Source of the DNA: JANNBN01 sp031430595 | GTDB taxonomy: Bacteria > Actinomycetota > Acidimicrobiia > Acidimicrobiales > JANYDT01 | Assembly: GCA_031430595.1 (NCBI GenBank) | Contig: JANPBU010000047.1 | Span: 62,001-126,000, forward strand | DNA length: 64,000 nt | Direction of reading: 5' to 3' | Part shown: piece by piece, positions 17,659-26,762 of the stretch | Numbering within the stretch: the stretch's first letter is position 1 | Layout of the letters: each line of letters begins with the position of its first letter | The notes under the pieces: model-generated | Databases searched by the model: none | What the model saw: only the letters and a program-made list of their open reading frames with translations | Told to the model about the DNA's origin: nothing | Translations under genes and position numbers: made by a program

Positions 17659-18579
17659 ATGACGACAGTCTTGATTGATCCGGTTTGTGAACCGGGCGAA
17701 CTTCGCGCGCACCTCTATAGCGGACAACTCGTTGTCTTAACGAAACTTGCGTCGGTATCAAAGTTTGTGCAGTTAGCGCGTGATCAGCTCACCGAGTTGT
17801 TTGCTCCACACGAACCGCAGTTGGCTCACGAGCACTTCTCACCGGAAGAACTTGCTCGACTTCTCGGTGTGTGGAAGCCGTCATTTATTCACTCTCAAAC
17901 AGCCAAGGCACTCACGGCTGAGATAATCGGGGAAGCAGGTTTTGACCCGACAATCACGCTGTACGACGTTCCGAAACCCAGAACGGCTTACCCCGTTGGA
18001 CACTTAACGATCGGGATTGCCTACGCATTTCCTTGGCATCGAGACACTTGGTACGGCGCGCCGGCACAACAAATAAATTGGTGGCTACCGATCTGGCAGC
18101 CCAGAACCAATAACGCGATGGGTTTCGACACCACCGCCTTTTCTGCCGCCGTTGCAAACAATTCGGCGGGGTTTGACTATTACCAAGCGAACAAAGAACG
18201 GGCCAATGTTTCTCAGCACACGAAAAGTGACCCACGATCGCGTCCAGGTGCGTTTGAGTGGTCAACCGATACTGAGACGGTTTTGCTTCCAGCACCCGGC
18301 TCAATCATTCTATTTTCCGGGTCTCACCTGCACCGCACCATTCCAAACACGTCAGCGCTCTCGCGTTATAGCATCGATTTTCGAACCATAAACGAGCCTG
18401 ATGTCATCGCTGGGATCGGGGCAAAACAGGTTGACGTGGAAAGCACAGGAACTGCGCTCCGAGATTTCGTTCGGCTCTCTGACGGAACCCGTCTTGACGA
18501 GACCGTCGTTCGAAACGCGTACCCCGAAGTGCCACCCGAAGATGCCATGTTGATCTTCGAACCCAGCACTAACGACTGA
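17659..18579 (+). CDS. Phytanoyl-CoA dioxygenase-like Fe(II)/2-oxoglutarate-type oxygenase
   Basis: 306 aa; ATG 17659 has an excellent ribosome binding site (AGGAGGGGG, spacer about 8). Double-stranded beta-helix features: the HxD metal motif at His127-Asp129 (PWHRDTWYG), the second-half strand PGSIILFSGSHLHRTIPN (213-230) supplying the distal His (223 or 225), and a downstream Arg (RYSIDFR) in the position that binds the 2-oxoglutarate carboxylate. This suggests a mononuclear non-haem iron oxygenase. The substrate is probably a sugar nucleotide or glycan intermediate, given its position in the deoxysugar locus 14 nt after the DUF4910 gene; this is inference. Confidence 0.75.
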   Translation: MTTVLIDPVCEPGELRAHLYSGQLVVLTKLASVSKFVQLARDQLTELFAPHEPQLAHEHFSPEELARLLGVWKPSFIHSQTAKALTAEIIGEAGFDPTITLYDVPKPRTAYPVGHLTIGIAYAFPWHRDTWYGAPAQQINWWLPIWQPRTNNAMGFDTTAFSAAVANNSAGFDYYQANKERANVSQHTKSDPRSRPGAFEWSTDTETVLLPAPGSIILFSGSHLHRTIPNTSALSRYSIDFRTINEPDVIAGIGAKQVDVESTGTALRDFVRLSDGTRLDETVVRNAYPEVPPEDAMLIFEPSTND

Positions 18580-18590
18580 AACCGAAGCGT

Positions 18591-19307
18591 ATGAAAAGAC
18601 GATCATTGGCTGTGGTGACCGGCGCAAACTCGGGTATTGGTCGAGCGGTTGCCCTCAGATGTGCAGCCGATGGTCGAGATCTGGTGTTGGTGGGTCGAGA
18701 TTCGAAGCGACTTTTTGAAGTGAGTGAACTTTGCAACGGGTACGGAGTCGACACCACAACTTGTCAGGCCGATATTTCGCTCGCCAGTTCAGTCGATCTG
18801 CTTCACGAAGCTGTTGGTGGGCGAACAGTTGACCTGTTGGTTTCGTCGGCCGGATTGTATTTATCTGGTGGGCTCACTCAAACCAGCGAAGACGCGTTCG
18901 CTGCGATATTGACGACCAACGTCATCGGAACGTTTCGAGTGGTTCGATCACTCATCGAATCGCTACGATCTGCACAAGGCGACGTGGTGTTCGTGAGTTC
19001 AACCCAGGCACTTGCAGCACGGCCTGGCGTCGGGGCATTTGCCGCCACCCAACAAGCCATCAAAGCATTCGCCGATGCACTCCGAGCAGAAGAATTCGAA
19101 CATGGAGTTCGGGTACTCACGGTATACGCGGGCAGAACAGCAACCCCCCGCCAAGAGCTGATTTTCCAATCAGAGGGCCGTGCATGGAAACCCGAAACAC
19201 TCATCGACCCGGCCGACCTAGCAGCAACGATTCTGCATGCAGTTAACCTGCCCCGCACTATCGAGATTAGCGAGTTGACTGCACTTCCAATGTGGAAAGC
19301 CCCTTAG
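18591..19307 (+). CDS. Short-chain dehydrogenase/reductase-fold protein with altered catalytic triad
   Basis: 238 aa. The NAD(P)-binding signature TGANSGIG (10-17) and the structural motif SSAG (85-88, in place of NNAG) are present, as is the active-site serine (VSSTQ, 135-139). The usual YxxxK is replaced: the aligned segment is GAFAATQQA, with Phe150 where Tyr is expected and Gln154 where Lys is expected. The fold is secure, but ordinary SDR redox catalysis is unlikely unless other residues compensate. It is the last gene of the plus-strand sugar operon, convergent with the SAF-domain gene (23 nt apart). Confidence 0.88.
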   Translation: MKRRSLAVVTGANSGIGRAVALRCAADGRDLVLVGRDSKRLFEVSELCNGYGVDTTTCQADISLASSVDLLHEAVGGRTVDLLVSSAGLYLSGGLTQTSEDAFAAILTTNVIGTFRVVRSLIESLRSAQGDVVFVSSTQALAARPGVGAFAATQQAIKAFADALRAEEFEHGVRVLTVYAGRTATPRQELIFQSEGRAWKPETLIDPADLAATILHAVNLPRTIEISELTALPMWKAP

Positions 19308-19330
19308 GTCCGACCAACCCTTCAAACGGC

Positions 19331-20623
19331 TCAGATTGCGAACTTTTGGGTTTGCTCGATTCGTAGCTGATCAATGAGACGACCTGCTGGTAGTTCGACG
19401 TCGGCGTAGGTCAACACCGCATCCTTCGGAACCGCTCGAAGTACACGGCAATGCTCGACAATCCCTTCGGGAAGGTAATTCATGTCCCGCATCTCTTTTG
19501 CACTGACGGCCTGACCGTAGGTCATGTAATTGCCGTAATCATCGAGGGTTTCACCAGCAGCCAAATCACGTTTCGCAACTGCACATACTTCGACCATCGG
19601 GGCACCAATCGGAGCACCGGTTGCATCGTTGAAATCAACAACACGCGCAATGGTGTTAGGCACCTCAAGATGACAGAGATGATACGGCGTATAAAAGCTG
19701 TACAACGGCCCCTCGCCCAGCTTGAACAGGTTCAAGTAGTGACGCTGCTTAGCGTCGGTGTGCTCAGCTAAACAAAACACTCCGGGCCCTGGCCGCGACT
19801 TCACGACGTAGTCGACGACACCACCAAGTTCGCGGAGTTTGTCGATGTCGTACTTCGTGGTGAGTTCATCGACATGGCCATCGTGGTCTTGCCCGAGCAT
19901 GCCGCGTTTGTGCACAGTCATACCGGTCGCATTGGCAACCACGGCTTGTTCGAAGCTGACCTTAGAACCGTCGGCAAAGCTCGTAACCATTGCCGGGTTT
20001 TGGCCCCACTGGGCGGCAAACCCAGCCTGGGTAGTTGGGGTTCGGTATTCGTCCTGCAGACCCTTAATGTTGCCAAGTACCCGTGGAATGAGACCAAGCC
20101 CCTTTACGAAGCGATACAGGTTGATTTGCACACCGGGTTGGTCGCCGTCGCATGCCGAAACAATAACGCCCTCGGCATCGGCGAAGGTTTTCAAAATTGG
20201 CCCAACGGTCGCATCAAGCTCGGCATTCATAAGAATGGTGTGCTTATGGTTTCGTATGGCGTCCATGGTGACGTGCGCGCCAAGTTCAACGGCACCGGTC
20301 ACATCGACAAGCACGTCAATTTGCTCGCAACGAGTTAGAAGAAACGGATCGCCGGTCACAACGGGTTTTCCGGCCGAAACCGCTGCATTGAGAGCAGCCT
20401 GAGACTCGACGATCGACGGTTCGAACGACTCGTCAGCGAACTTGTAAGCGTCAACACCGCGAGTCACGGTACGGTTGTAAATCGCAGCCACTTCGATGCC
20501 GGGTGCGAAATGGGTGATTTGGTGAACCAAGCCTTTTCCCATAAACCCAGCACCGATCAGGCCAACTCGAATAGGCCGACCTTCAGCAGCGCGCTTAGCA
20601 AGGGCAGTATCAATAATTTGCAT
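19331..20623 (-). CDS. NAD(P)-dependent oxidoreductase with C-terminal SAF domain
   Basis: 430 aa from ATG 20623; a GTG codon directly before it is an alternative start. The N-terminal Rossmann fold has VGLIGAGFMGKGL (about 20-32) of homoserine dehydrogenase-like proteins, then LVDVTGAVELGAHVTMDAI (about 109-127). The C-terminal region (CAVAKRDLAAGETLDDYG through DVELPAG) is a SAF domain, the antifreeze-like fold also found in NeuB and FlgA, and such genes are often misnamed flagellar FlgA. The reaction is unknown. In this operon it probably oxidises or reduces a keto-sugar or sugar-derived intermediate. It follows the RmlC-like gene by 12 nt. Confidence 0.82.
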   Translation of the reverse strand: MQIIDTALAKRAAEGRPIRVGLIGAGFMGKGLVHQITHFAPGIEVAAIYNRTVTRGVDAYKFADESFEPSIVESQAALNAAVSAGKPVVTGDPFLLTRCEQIDVLVDVTGAVELGAHVTMDAIRNHKHTILMNAELDATVGPILKTFADAEGVIVSACDGDQPGVQINLYRFVKGLGLIPRVLGNIKGLQDEYRTPTTQAGFAAQWGQNPAMVTSFADGSKVSFEQAVVANATGMTVHKRGMLGQDHDGHVDELTTKYDIDKLRELGGVVDYVVKSRPGPGVFCLAEHTDAKQRHYLNLFKLGEGPLYSFYTPYHLCHLEVPNTIARVVDFNDATGAPIGAPMVEVCAVAKRDLAAGETLDDYGNYMTYGQAVSAKEMRDMNYLPEGIVEHCRVLRAVPKDAVLTYADVELPAGRLIDQLRIEQTQKFAI

Positions 20624-20635
20624 CACTAGGTTCGC

Positions 20636-21214
20636 TTACTCTTCAATCTTTAATGGAGTCATGCCCGAACTAATCTCGGCCCGTTGCGATTCAAACGTTG
20701 GCCACCCACTGTCTTTGTCAGACATCACCGCAGGGGTCATTGGCCACGAGATTCCCAGCGTCGGGTCGTCAAATCGTAGGCCACCCTCTTTTCCTGGCGT
20801 ATAAAATTCGCCTACTTGGTAACTCGCCTCGGTACCATCGACAAGGGTCATAAAACCGTGACCAAATCGTTCAGGAACATACAAAGCCACATGGTTGGCT
20901 GCACTCAGTTCAACGCCAATGTGTTGGCCAAACGTCGATGATTCGGGCCTAAGATCAACAATCACGTCGTAGAGCGAACCTGTCGTGCAGCGAATAAGTT
21001 TCGTTTCAGCCGCAGGCGGATACTGGAAATGCATACCTCGCAATGTTCCGGCTTTGTGATTAAACGAGAGGTTGGCTTGCGCAATTGAAGTTTTCAGGCC
21101 GTGCTCAGCAAACTCGTTTTGGCAGAACGACCGAGCGAAAAAACCGCGATCATCTTCTTTTGGTTCAAGGTGCACTATGAAAGCACCCTGAAGCTTTGTC
21201 TCTTCAAACCGCAT
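20636..21214 (-). CDS. rfbC: RmlC-type sugar 3,5-epimerase
   Basis: 192 aa from ATG 21214, which has GGAAGG about 12 nt upstream; a longer start at 21235 would overlap the preceding gene. It is a cupin-fold epimerase of NDP-4-keto-6-deoxy sugars. Residues of the RmlC active site are in place: His62 (LRGMHFQ), Lys72, Tyr132 and Tyr138 (SYQVGEFYTP), and the C-terminal FDDPTLGISWP. The neighbours suggest a CDP- rather than dTDP-sugar substrate, possibly needing only one epimerisation, so the gene symbol indicates the family and not the proven substrate. It lies 5 nt after the SDR gene in the same operon. Confidence 0.9.
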   Translation of the reverse strand: MRFEETKLQGAFIVHLEPKEDDRGFFARSFCQNEFAEHGLKTSIAQANLSFNHKAGTLRGMHFQYPPAAETKLIRCTTGSLYDVIVDLRPESSTFGQHIGVELSAANHVALYVPERFGHGFMTLVDGTEASYQVGEFYTPGKEGGLRFDDPTLGISWPMTPAVMSDKDSGWPTFESQRAEISSGMTPLKIEE

Positions 21215-21219
21215 ACTGC

Positions 21220-22245
21220 TCAGCCAACCTTCCAAAAAAAGTCGGCGTCTAGTTGGCCCGAGTTGATCAGGTACTCAAGTTGCTTGAGCCGGGTGAACCC
21301 ACGATGCTCAAACATCTCTTTGTCGAGGCTGATACGCGTAAACACTTCGGCAAGTTGCTCGGCACCGCGTTGCGCATTCCATTCACACGAGAACGTTGGT
21401 AGCGCTGCGTGAATCTTGTCGAAGTTGACTTTGTACGAGCGATTGTCTGCACCGTCACCGAAACTCAGTTCACAACCTGGCACCACCGAAGCAACGATCT
21501 CGGCGACCTGCTTGACCTGATAGTTCTGTTCGTTTGAACCAACGTTAAAGATCTGTCCGCGTACGGCCTCTTCGGGGGCATTCAACACGCAGCTGATGGC
21601 CTTAGCAATATCGAGGCCATGAACAAGCGGACGCCAGGGTGACCCGTCTGAGGTCATTGCGATTTTACGGGTTGTCCACGCCAAACCCATGAGGTTGTTG
21701 AGCACGAGGTCAAATCGTTGACGCGGGCTGGCACCAAATGCGGTTGAGTTGCGCATGAAGGTTGGTACAAAATCGTCGGCGGCCATTGGCTGCACATCGC
21801 GCTCGACCAACACCTTGCATTCCGCATACGCAGTTTGGGGGTTGACTTCAGTAAGTTCACTTACAATAGGTTCTTTGCCGATTCCGTATACTGAGCAACT
21901 CGACATGTACACAAAACGACGTACGCCAGCTTCATGGGCAAGATTCGCCAAACGAACAGAGCCCTTGTGGTTTACATCGAACGTAATGTTCGGCATCAGC
22001 TGACCAAGCGGATCATTTGATAGTTCAGCCATATGAACAACCGCATCAACACCCTGCAAGTCGTCAAGGGTGATGTTACGAAGGTCTTTCTGTAGTGTCT
22101 TCGGTGAAAGATCGACACCGTTGTACAACCATCCCGCCTTGTAGTAGCCAGTGTCAACACCAACCACATCGTGTCCTTCGCGCATCAACACGCCAGCGAG
22201 CAAGCACCCGAGATAGCCCTCGGTTCCTGTGACAAGAATCTTCAT
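21220..22245 (-). CDS. NAD-dependent epimerase/dehydratase (extended SDR)
   Basis: 341 aa. The N-terminal TGTEGYLG (7-14) is the NAD(P)-binding glycine motif. SSCSVYG and the catalytic YAECK (in AYAECKVLVE) complete an extended SDR active site. Other family segments are VVHMAELSNDPL and WRPLVHGLDIAKAI. Possible roles are 4-ketoreductase, C3/C5 epimerase or dehydratase on the CDP-linked hexose. It does not look like a classic RfbG 4,6-dehydratase. It lies 24 nt downstream of the LhgO-like gene. Confidence 0.88.
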   Translation of the reverse strand: MKILVTGTEGYLGCLLAGVLMREGHDVVGVDTGYYKAGWLYNGVDLSPKTLQKDLRNITLDDLQGVDAVVHMAELSNDPLGQLMPNITFDVNHKGSVRLANLAHEAGVRRFVYMSSCSVYGIGKEPIVSELTEVNPQTAYAECKVLVERDVQPMAADDFVPTFMRNSTAFGASPRQRFDLVLNNLMGLAWTTRKIAMTSDGSPWRPLVHGLDIAKAISCVLNAPEEAVRGQIFNVGSNEQNYQVKQVAEIVASVVPGCELSFGDGADNRSYKVNFDKIHAALPTFSCEWNAQRGAEQLAEVFTRISLDKEMFEHRGFTRLKQLEYLINSGQLDADFFWKVG

Positions 22246-22269
22246 AACATACCGTCTTTCATTAACAGT

Positions 22270-23481
22270 TTAAGAATTGATGAACGCAGGTACTCGTGAA
22301 GCGATCTCGCGACCTATCTCGAGTGATGCGGTTGCTGCCGGTGAAGGTGCGTTACACACGTTGAGCATGCCAGCACCTTCGATAATCAAAAAGTCATCGA
22401 CCATGGAACCATCGGGCTTAAGGGCCTGAGCCCTCACCCCAGCATGGGTTGGAATGACGTCGGCGCTAGTCACTTCGGGGATCAATTCTTGAAGTGAACG
22501 AACAAACGCCGCCCGGTTAACGGAACGCCACATTTCACGTGCACCCTCTCGCCAATTTTTGGCCGCCAGGTGATGAAAACCCCTATACTTCAAGATCTCG
22601 GCCAACTCTTTCGCGTCGACATCGGTCTTTTTGTAACCCTCACGTTTGAAGGCCAGTACCGCATTCGGCCCAGCGTGAACGCTGCCGTCAATCATGCGAG
22701 TGAAATGAACACCGAGAAACGGAAAGTCTGGGTTGGGTACCGGGTACACCAAACCCTTAACCAAATGACGACGGTGAGCAACAAGCTCAAAGTATTCGCC
22801 GCGGAACGGAACGATCTGAGCGGTTGGGTCTGAACCACCCATCCGAGTCACTCGATCGGAATAAAGGCCAGCACAATTCACTACAAACTTGGCTTCGATG
22901 TCGCCTTTGGTCGTCGAAACTCGATGAACGCCCGCAACGCGTTGCATCGCCGTTACCTGGGTACCCAGTCGAATTTCACCACCGTGGCTCGTCACGTAGT
23001 CGGCATAAACCTTACAAACACCTTTGTAGTCGGCGATGCCAGTCGTACGTAACCACAGCGCCCCAATCGAAGCAACGTGGGGTTCCTTTTCTTTGCTTTG
23101 ATGAGCGTCAAACTTTTCGACAGGCAGCCCATTTTCGAGCCCCCGTTTATACAGATTCTCAAGTTGACCAAGTTCCGACGTCTTCGTAGCCACCACTAAC
23201 TTGCCGCATACCTCATGGGCCACACCGTTTTCGGCACAGAACTTCACCATCGACTCGGCACCGGCTTTCGCCATGATCGCCTTGAGGCTTCCAGGCTTGT
23301 AGTACAACCCAGAGTGAATCACCCCCGAGTTGTTTCCGGTTTGGTGCGCGGCCAGTAACGCCTCTTTTTCAACAACCACAACTCGAACACCGGGTTGACT
23401 CAGCACAAGGTGGTACGCCGTCGACAACCCAACAATGCCGCCGCCGATCACGACAACATCGATTGCAGCGTCACGATTCAC
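22270..23481 (-). CDS. lhgO: LhgO-like FAD-dependent 2-hydroxyacid oxidase
   Basis: 403 aa from GTG 23481, which has GAGGG 5 nt upstream and starts 17 nt after rfbF ends; longer frames to 23514 or 23535 would overlap rfbF. Features of the DAO-fold L-2-hydroxyglutarate dehydrogenase/oxidase family: FAD-binding VVIGGGIVGLSTAYHL, VVVVEKE, the HQTGNNSGVIHSGLYY signature, and the C-terminal PTHAGVRAQ and GAGMLNVCNAPSPAATASL. LhgO normally oxidises L-2-hydroxyglutarate to 2-oxoglutarate. Here it is embedded in a deoxysugar operon, so a sugar acid or another hydroxy acid may be the true substrate. The symbol denotes family only. Confidence 0.88.
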   Translation of the reverse strand: MNRDAAIDVVVIGGGIVGLSTAYHLVLSQPGVRVVVVEKEALLAAHQTGNNSGVIHSGLYYKPGSLKAIMAKAGAESMVKFCAENGVAHEVCGKLVVATKTSELGQLENLYKRGLENGLPVEKFDAHQSKEKEPHVASIGALWLRTTGIADYKGVCKVYADYVTSHGGEIRLGTQVTAMQRVAGVHRVSTTKGDIEAKFVVNCAGLYSDRVTRMGGSDPTAQIVPFRGEYFELVAHRRHLVKGLVYPVPNPDFPFLGVHFTRMIDGSVHAGPNAVLAFKREGYKKTDVDAKELAEILKYRGFHHLAAKNWREGAREMWRSVNRAAFVRSLQELIPEVTSADVIPTHAGVRAQALKPDGSMVDDFLIIEGAGMLNVCNAPSPAATASLEIGREIASRVPAFINS

Positions 23482-23498
23482 CAGACCCTCGCTGCTAT

Positions 23499-24269
23499 TC
23501 ACCACACCCTCCATGGAGCTGTTCCGGTCGACCACAACTTCTCGAGCGTTTGCTTGTCGTTCAGGCTATCCATCGGTTGCCAAAAACCGGTATGTCGGAA
23601 TGCGGAGAGCTGACCCTTCGCCGCGAGGTTTCGAAGTGGGTCCTGTTCCCAAACGGTGGCGTCGTTTTCAATTTCGGCCAGAACCGATGGTTCACACACA
23701 AAGAAGCCGCCGTTAACCCAAGCACCATCACCCTTAGGCTTCTCGTGGAACGCAGCAATGTCGTTTCGATCGGCTTCGAGGCCCAACGCCCCGAATCGGC
23801 CAGCAGGTTGCACCGCAGTAAGCGTTGCAGCCCGGCCCTCAGCGTTATGGAACTTCACCAGTTCGGTGATATTCACATCGGAAACACCATCGCCGTAGGT
23901 CAAACAGAACGTGGAATCAAGGTGTTCGGCAACCCGCTTGATGCGACCGCCAGTCATTGTTGCTTCGCCGGTATCAACCAACGTGACTTTCCACGGTTCA
24001 GCGCGCTGGCCGTGGACCTCGACGGTATTCGTCGAAAGATCAAACGTGACATCGGCCGACCTCAGGAAATACGACGAAAAGTACTCTTTGATGACATAGC
24101 CCTTGTACCCGCAACACACCACAAATTCGTTGACGCCGTGATGCGAATACATCTTCATGATGTGCCACAAAATTGGTAGACCACCGACCTCGACCATGGG
24201 CTTCGGTCGAACTGATGTCTCTTCACTCAGTCGAGTACCGAGACCACCAGCAAGCAGAACCGCCTTCAT
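23499..24269 (-). CDS. rfbF: Glucose-1-phosphate cytidylyltransferase
   Basis: 256 aa, full length. Transfers CMP from CTP to glucose-1-phosphate giving CDP-glucose, the first step to CDP-3,6-dideoxyhexoses and related branched sugars. Nucleotidyltransferase motifs: LLAGGLGTRLSEET (5-18) with RPKPMVEVGG, the metal site TYGDGVSDVNI, FHEKPKGDGAWVNGGFFV, and the C-terminal FWQPMDSLNDKQTLEKLW. All are typical of RfbF rather than of glucose-1-phosphate thymidylyltransferase. It begins the minus-strand sugar operon. The 162 nt upstream, to the Fe-S protein gene, presumably hold its promoter, but I could not fix one. Confidence 0.96.
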   Translation of the reverse strand: MKAVLLAGGLGTRLSEETSVRPKPMVEVGGLPILWHIMKMYSHHGVNEFVVCCGYKGYVIKEYFSSYFLRSADVTFDLSTNTVEVHGQRAEPWKVTLVDTGEATMTGGRIKRVAEHLDSTFCLTYGDGVSDVNITELVKFHNAEGRAATLTAVQPAGRFGALGLEADRNDIAAFHEKPKGDGAWVNGGFFVCEPSVLAEIENDATVWEQDPLRNLAAKGQLSAFRHTGFWQPMDSLNDKQTLEKLWSTGTAPWRVW

Positions 24270-24431
24270 ATGAACTTCTTCATTCGTAACCCGCTTCGGT
24301 AGTCGTCTCGAGCCGTCTCAAAACGACGTTGGAGACGCTAGTTGGGTGTAATCAAAGACTCCAACAAAATCATGCTCATATGACCAAGATCATCAAAACT
24401 GATGTACGAATATTCAGGAATGAGCACGGCT

Positions 24432-26669
24432 TCAACCGCCGAGCGCCTCAGTGGCCTGTCGGGCCTCGCCCTGCTCGATCGCATCAAGTAAATGCATTGA
24501 AATGTCTTGCACCAAAATGTCGTCGCGACCGTTCGCTTTCACGCCATCGTCCATCATGATGTAGCAAAACGGGCACGCGGTTGCCACTCGAGAAGCACCT
24601 GTTTGGGTGAGTTCAAGGGCACGTTCGTCGTTGACTTTCGTCCCAGTTGACTCTTCCATCCACATACGACCCCCACCGGCGCCGCAACACATGCCCTTGG
24701 TGCCGTTTCGAGGGGCCTCAACGATTTGGATACCCTTCAACGCCCCGAGCACCTTTCGAGGTGCTGCGTACACGTCGTTGTGGCGGCCGAGGTAGCACGA
24801 ATCGTGGTAAACAACCCGTTCTTCGAGAGTCGCACCCTTCATATCAAGGCGACCCGAAGCAATCAAATCTTCGAGTAGTTGGCTGTGGTGAACCACTTCG
24901 TAGTGGCCACCGAGTTGCGGATACTCGTTCAGCATGGTGTTGAAACAATGCGGGCACTGCGTGATGATCTTTTTCACGCCCATGGTGTTGAGGTTTTCAA
25001 CGTTCGCCATGGCCAACATTTGGAACACGTATTCGTTGCCCGAACGCCGGGCCGGGTCGCCGGTACATTGTTCATTTGGTCCGAGAATGGCGAAGTCAAC
25101 ACCGGCACGCTCAAGCAATTTCGCAGTGGCTGAGGTGACCTTCTTGTTTTTATCGTCAAACGAACCAGCACAACCAACCCAGTACAGGTATTCATGATCG
25201 AGCGGTGAGCCAGGTTCGACAATGGCAACCTGTGGCATTCCCTTGGCCCAGTCCGCCCTTTCTCCCTGGCTGATACCCCACGGATTACCGGTGTTTTCCA
25301 TTGACCGGTAAGCGTTTCCGAGCTCAGAAGGAAAGTTAGATTCCATCAATGAAAGGTATCTACGCATATCAAGTATTTTGTCGAGAATTTCGATGTTGAC
25401 CGGGCAGTTTTCGTCGCACGCTTTGCAAGTCGTACAGGCCCATACTTCTTCAGCACTAATACGTTCGAATACGTTCGACGTAGAAACCGTGATTTCTTTG
25501 TCAATCGAGATTGGGGGTGATACCTTCGAGGCACCAGAACCCGAGAGCGCCATAACGGTGCCTATCTTCAATACGATTTCACGGGGGTCGAGGGGTTTAC
25601 CGGTGGCATGTGCCGGGCACACAGCGGTGCATCGACCACACATGGTGCAGGCGTCGGTATCGAGCAACTGCTTCCAGGTGAAATCTTCGATGTTCGCAGC
25701 ACCGAATGATTCAAGCGATGTTTCCATCAGGTTCGGCATGGGGCGCATGGCACCCTTGGGTCGAGTGCGATCTTTGAGGTACATGTTCATTGGGCTGGTG
25801 AACATGTGTCGCAGTTTCGTGATGGGAAGGATGATCAAGAACATTCCGAACGACAACACGTGGGTCATCCATGAAACGCGATGCCATGTGGTCAGATTTG
25901 ATCCGCCTTCAAACAACGCACTCAGTGTGTAACCCACAAAGCCAGACTGTTCGTGCGATGGGCGACCCGCATCAGCGACTCGAAATGCCTCAGAGAAGAA
26001 CCCCGAGAGACCAAGCACCAAAAACATCACCAAAATGACTGCATCTTCTGGCCGGTTCTTAATACGAATTCGATAGGGCCGCTGAATGTAACGGCGAACC
26101 ATCGCCCACACGATGCCGGTCACGAACAGCACCCCGAAGAAATCTCCAAAAAAGTTATGAGTCTGGTAACCCTTTCCTTTGAGGAACTTCAGGCTTACCG
26201 GCAACTGGTGATCGATTTCAAGCACGGTAGTCACCGCAAACAGCCCGAGAAACCCGAAGTACATTAACGAATGCATTAGGCCAGCGGCCCGATCACGCAT
26301 CAACGTCTTCATGTAGACACCGGCACGGAAGTCGGCCATTCGGCGCTTAACGTTGGTTTTGTTCGTCGACCGGTCGTCGGGGGTACCCCGCTGCCAGTTT
26401 TTGACCCGATTTGATGTGGCTACTCCTCCAAAAAGCAAAAGCAAAGGCAGCGCCACATAGAAACCAAGTTCGAGTGCCTTGGGGATGTTCCAAAACACCT
26501 CACGACTTACCGGATCTTTGACGTGGGCAGTGTTGAGTGCACCGGTAATCCCAGAAACCGCCGTAACGAGTGCAAGACCCCCGCCAATAGCGAGGGCAAT
26601 GTGGCTGGGTGACAAGCGGCGGAGGCCGGTCGGTGCAACAACAGGTTGGGCGTGAGACTCAGAAGCCAT
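24432..26669 (-). CDS. Membrane-anchored Fe-S reductase (heterodisulfide reductase-related, Rv0338c-like)
   Basis: 745 aa from ATG 26669; upstream in-frame starts exist but lack support. The N-terminal half has about six membrane helices (around 22-42, 68-86, 130-152, 176-194, 208-228, 265-285) like the haem-b subunit of nitrate reductase. Then come two [4Fe-4S] ferredoxin motifs, CTMCGRCTAVCP (341-352) and CTTCKACDENCP (412-423), and two CCG domains, including CCGAGGGRMWME near the C-terminus. Such proteins are widespread and conserved in actinobacteria, and their electron partners are not established. A quinone-linked thiol or flavoprotein redox role is inferred. It is divergent from a GMC oxidoreductase gene (93 nt). 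Confidence 0.88.
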   Translation of the reverse strand: MASESHAQPVVAPTGLRRLSPSHIALAIGGGLALVTAVSGITGALNTAHVKDPVSREVFWNIPKALELGFYVALPLLLLFGGVATSNRVKNWQRGTPDDRSTNKTNVKRRMADFRAGVYMKTLMRDRAAGLMHSLMYFGFLGLFAVTTVLEIDHQLPVSLKFLKGKGYQTHNFFGDFFGVLFVTGIVWAMVRRYIQRPYRIRIKNRPEDAVILVMFLVLGLSGFFSEAFRVADAGRPSHEQSGFVGYTLSALFEGGSNLTTWHRVSWMTHVLSFGMFLIILPITKLRHMFTSPMNMYLKDRTRPKGAMRPMPNLMETSLESFGAANIEDFTWKQLLDTDACTMCGRCTAVCPAHATGKPLDPREIVLKIGTVMALSGSGASKVSPPISIDKEITVSTSNVFERISAEEVWACTTCKACDENCPVNIEILDKILDMRRYLSLMESNFPSELGNAYRSMENTGNPWGISQGERADWAKGMPQVAIVEPGSPLDHEYLYWVGCAGSFDDKNKKVTSATAKLLERAGVDFAILGPNEQCTGDPARRSGNEYVFQMLAMANVENLNTMGVKKIITQCPHCFNTMLNEYPQLGGHYEVVHHSQLLEDLIASGRLDMKGATLEERVVYHDSCYLGRHNDVYAAPRKVLGALKGIQIVEAPRNGTKGMCCGAGGGRMWMEESTGTKVNDERALELTQTGASRVATACPFCYIMMDDGVKANGRDDILVQDISMHLLDAIEQGEARQATEALGG

Positions 26670-26762
26670 AAGTATTTCGTAGGTTAGCCGTACAGGCGGA
26701 GCCATCTGTAGACGACATAACATCATCAACAACATCTGATGACGGCTGATGATGGAGGCTCC

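Noticed and set aside
19839..20402. 187-codon open frame opposite the SAF-domain oxidoreductase
   Set aside because: No domain pattern; Ser/Pro/Thr-rich antisense shadow.
26721..26754. CATCATCA...TGATGATG inverted repeat before the GMC gene
   Set aside because: Simple-sequence trinucleotide character makes chance symmetry likely, and it lacks other support.
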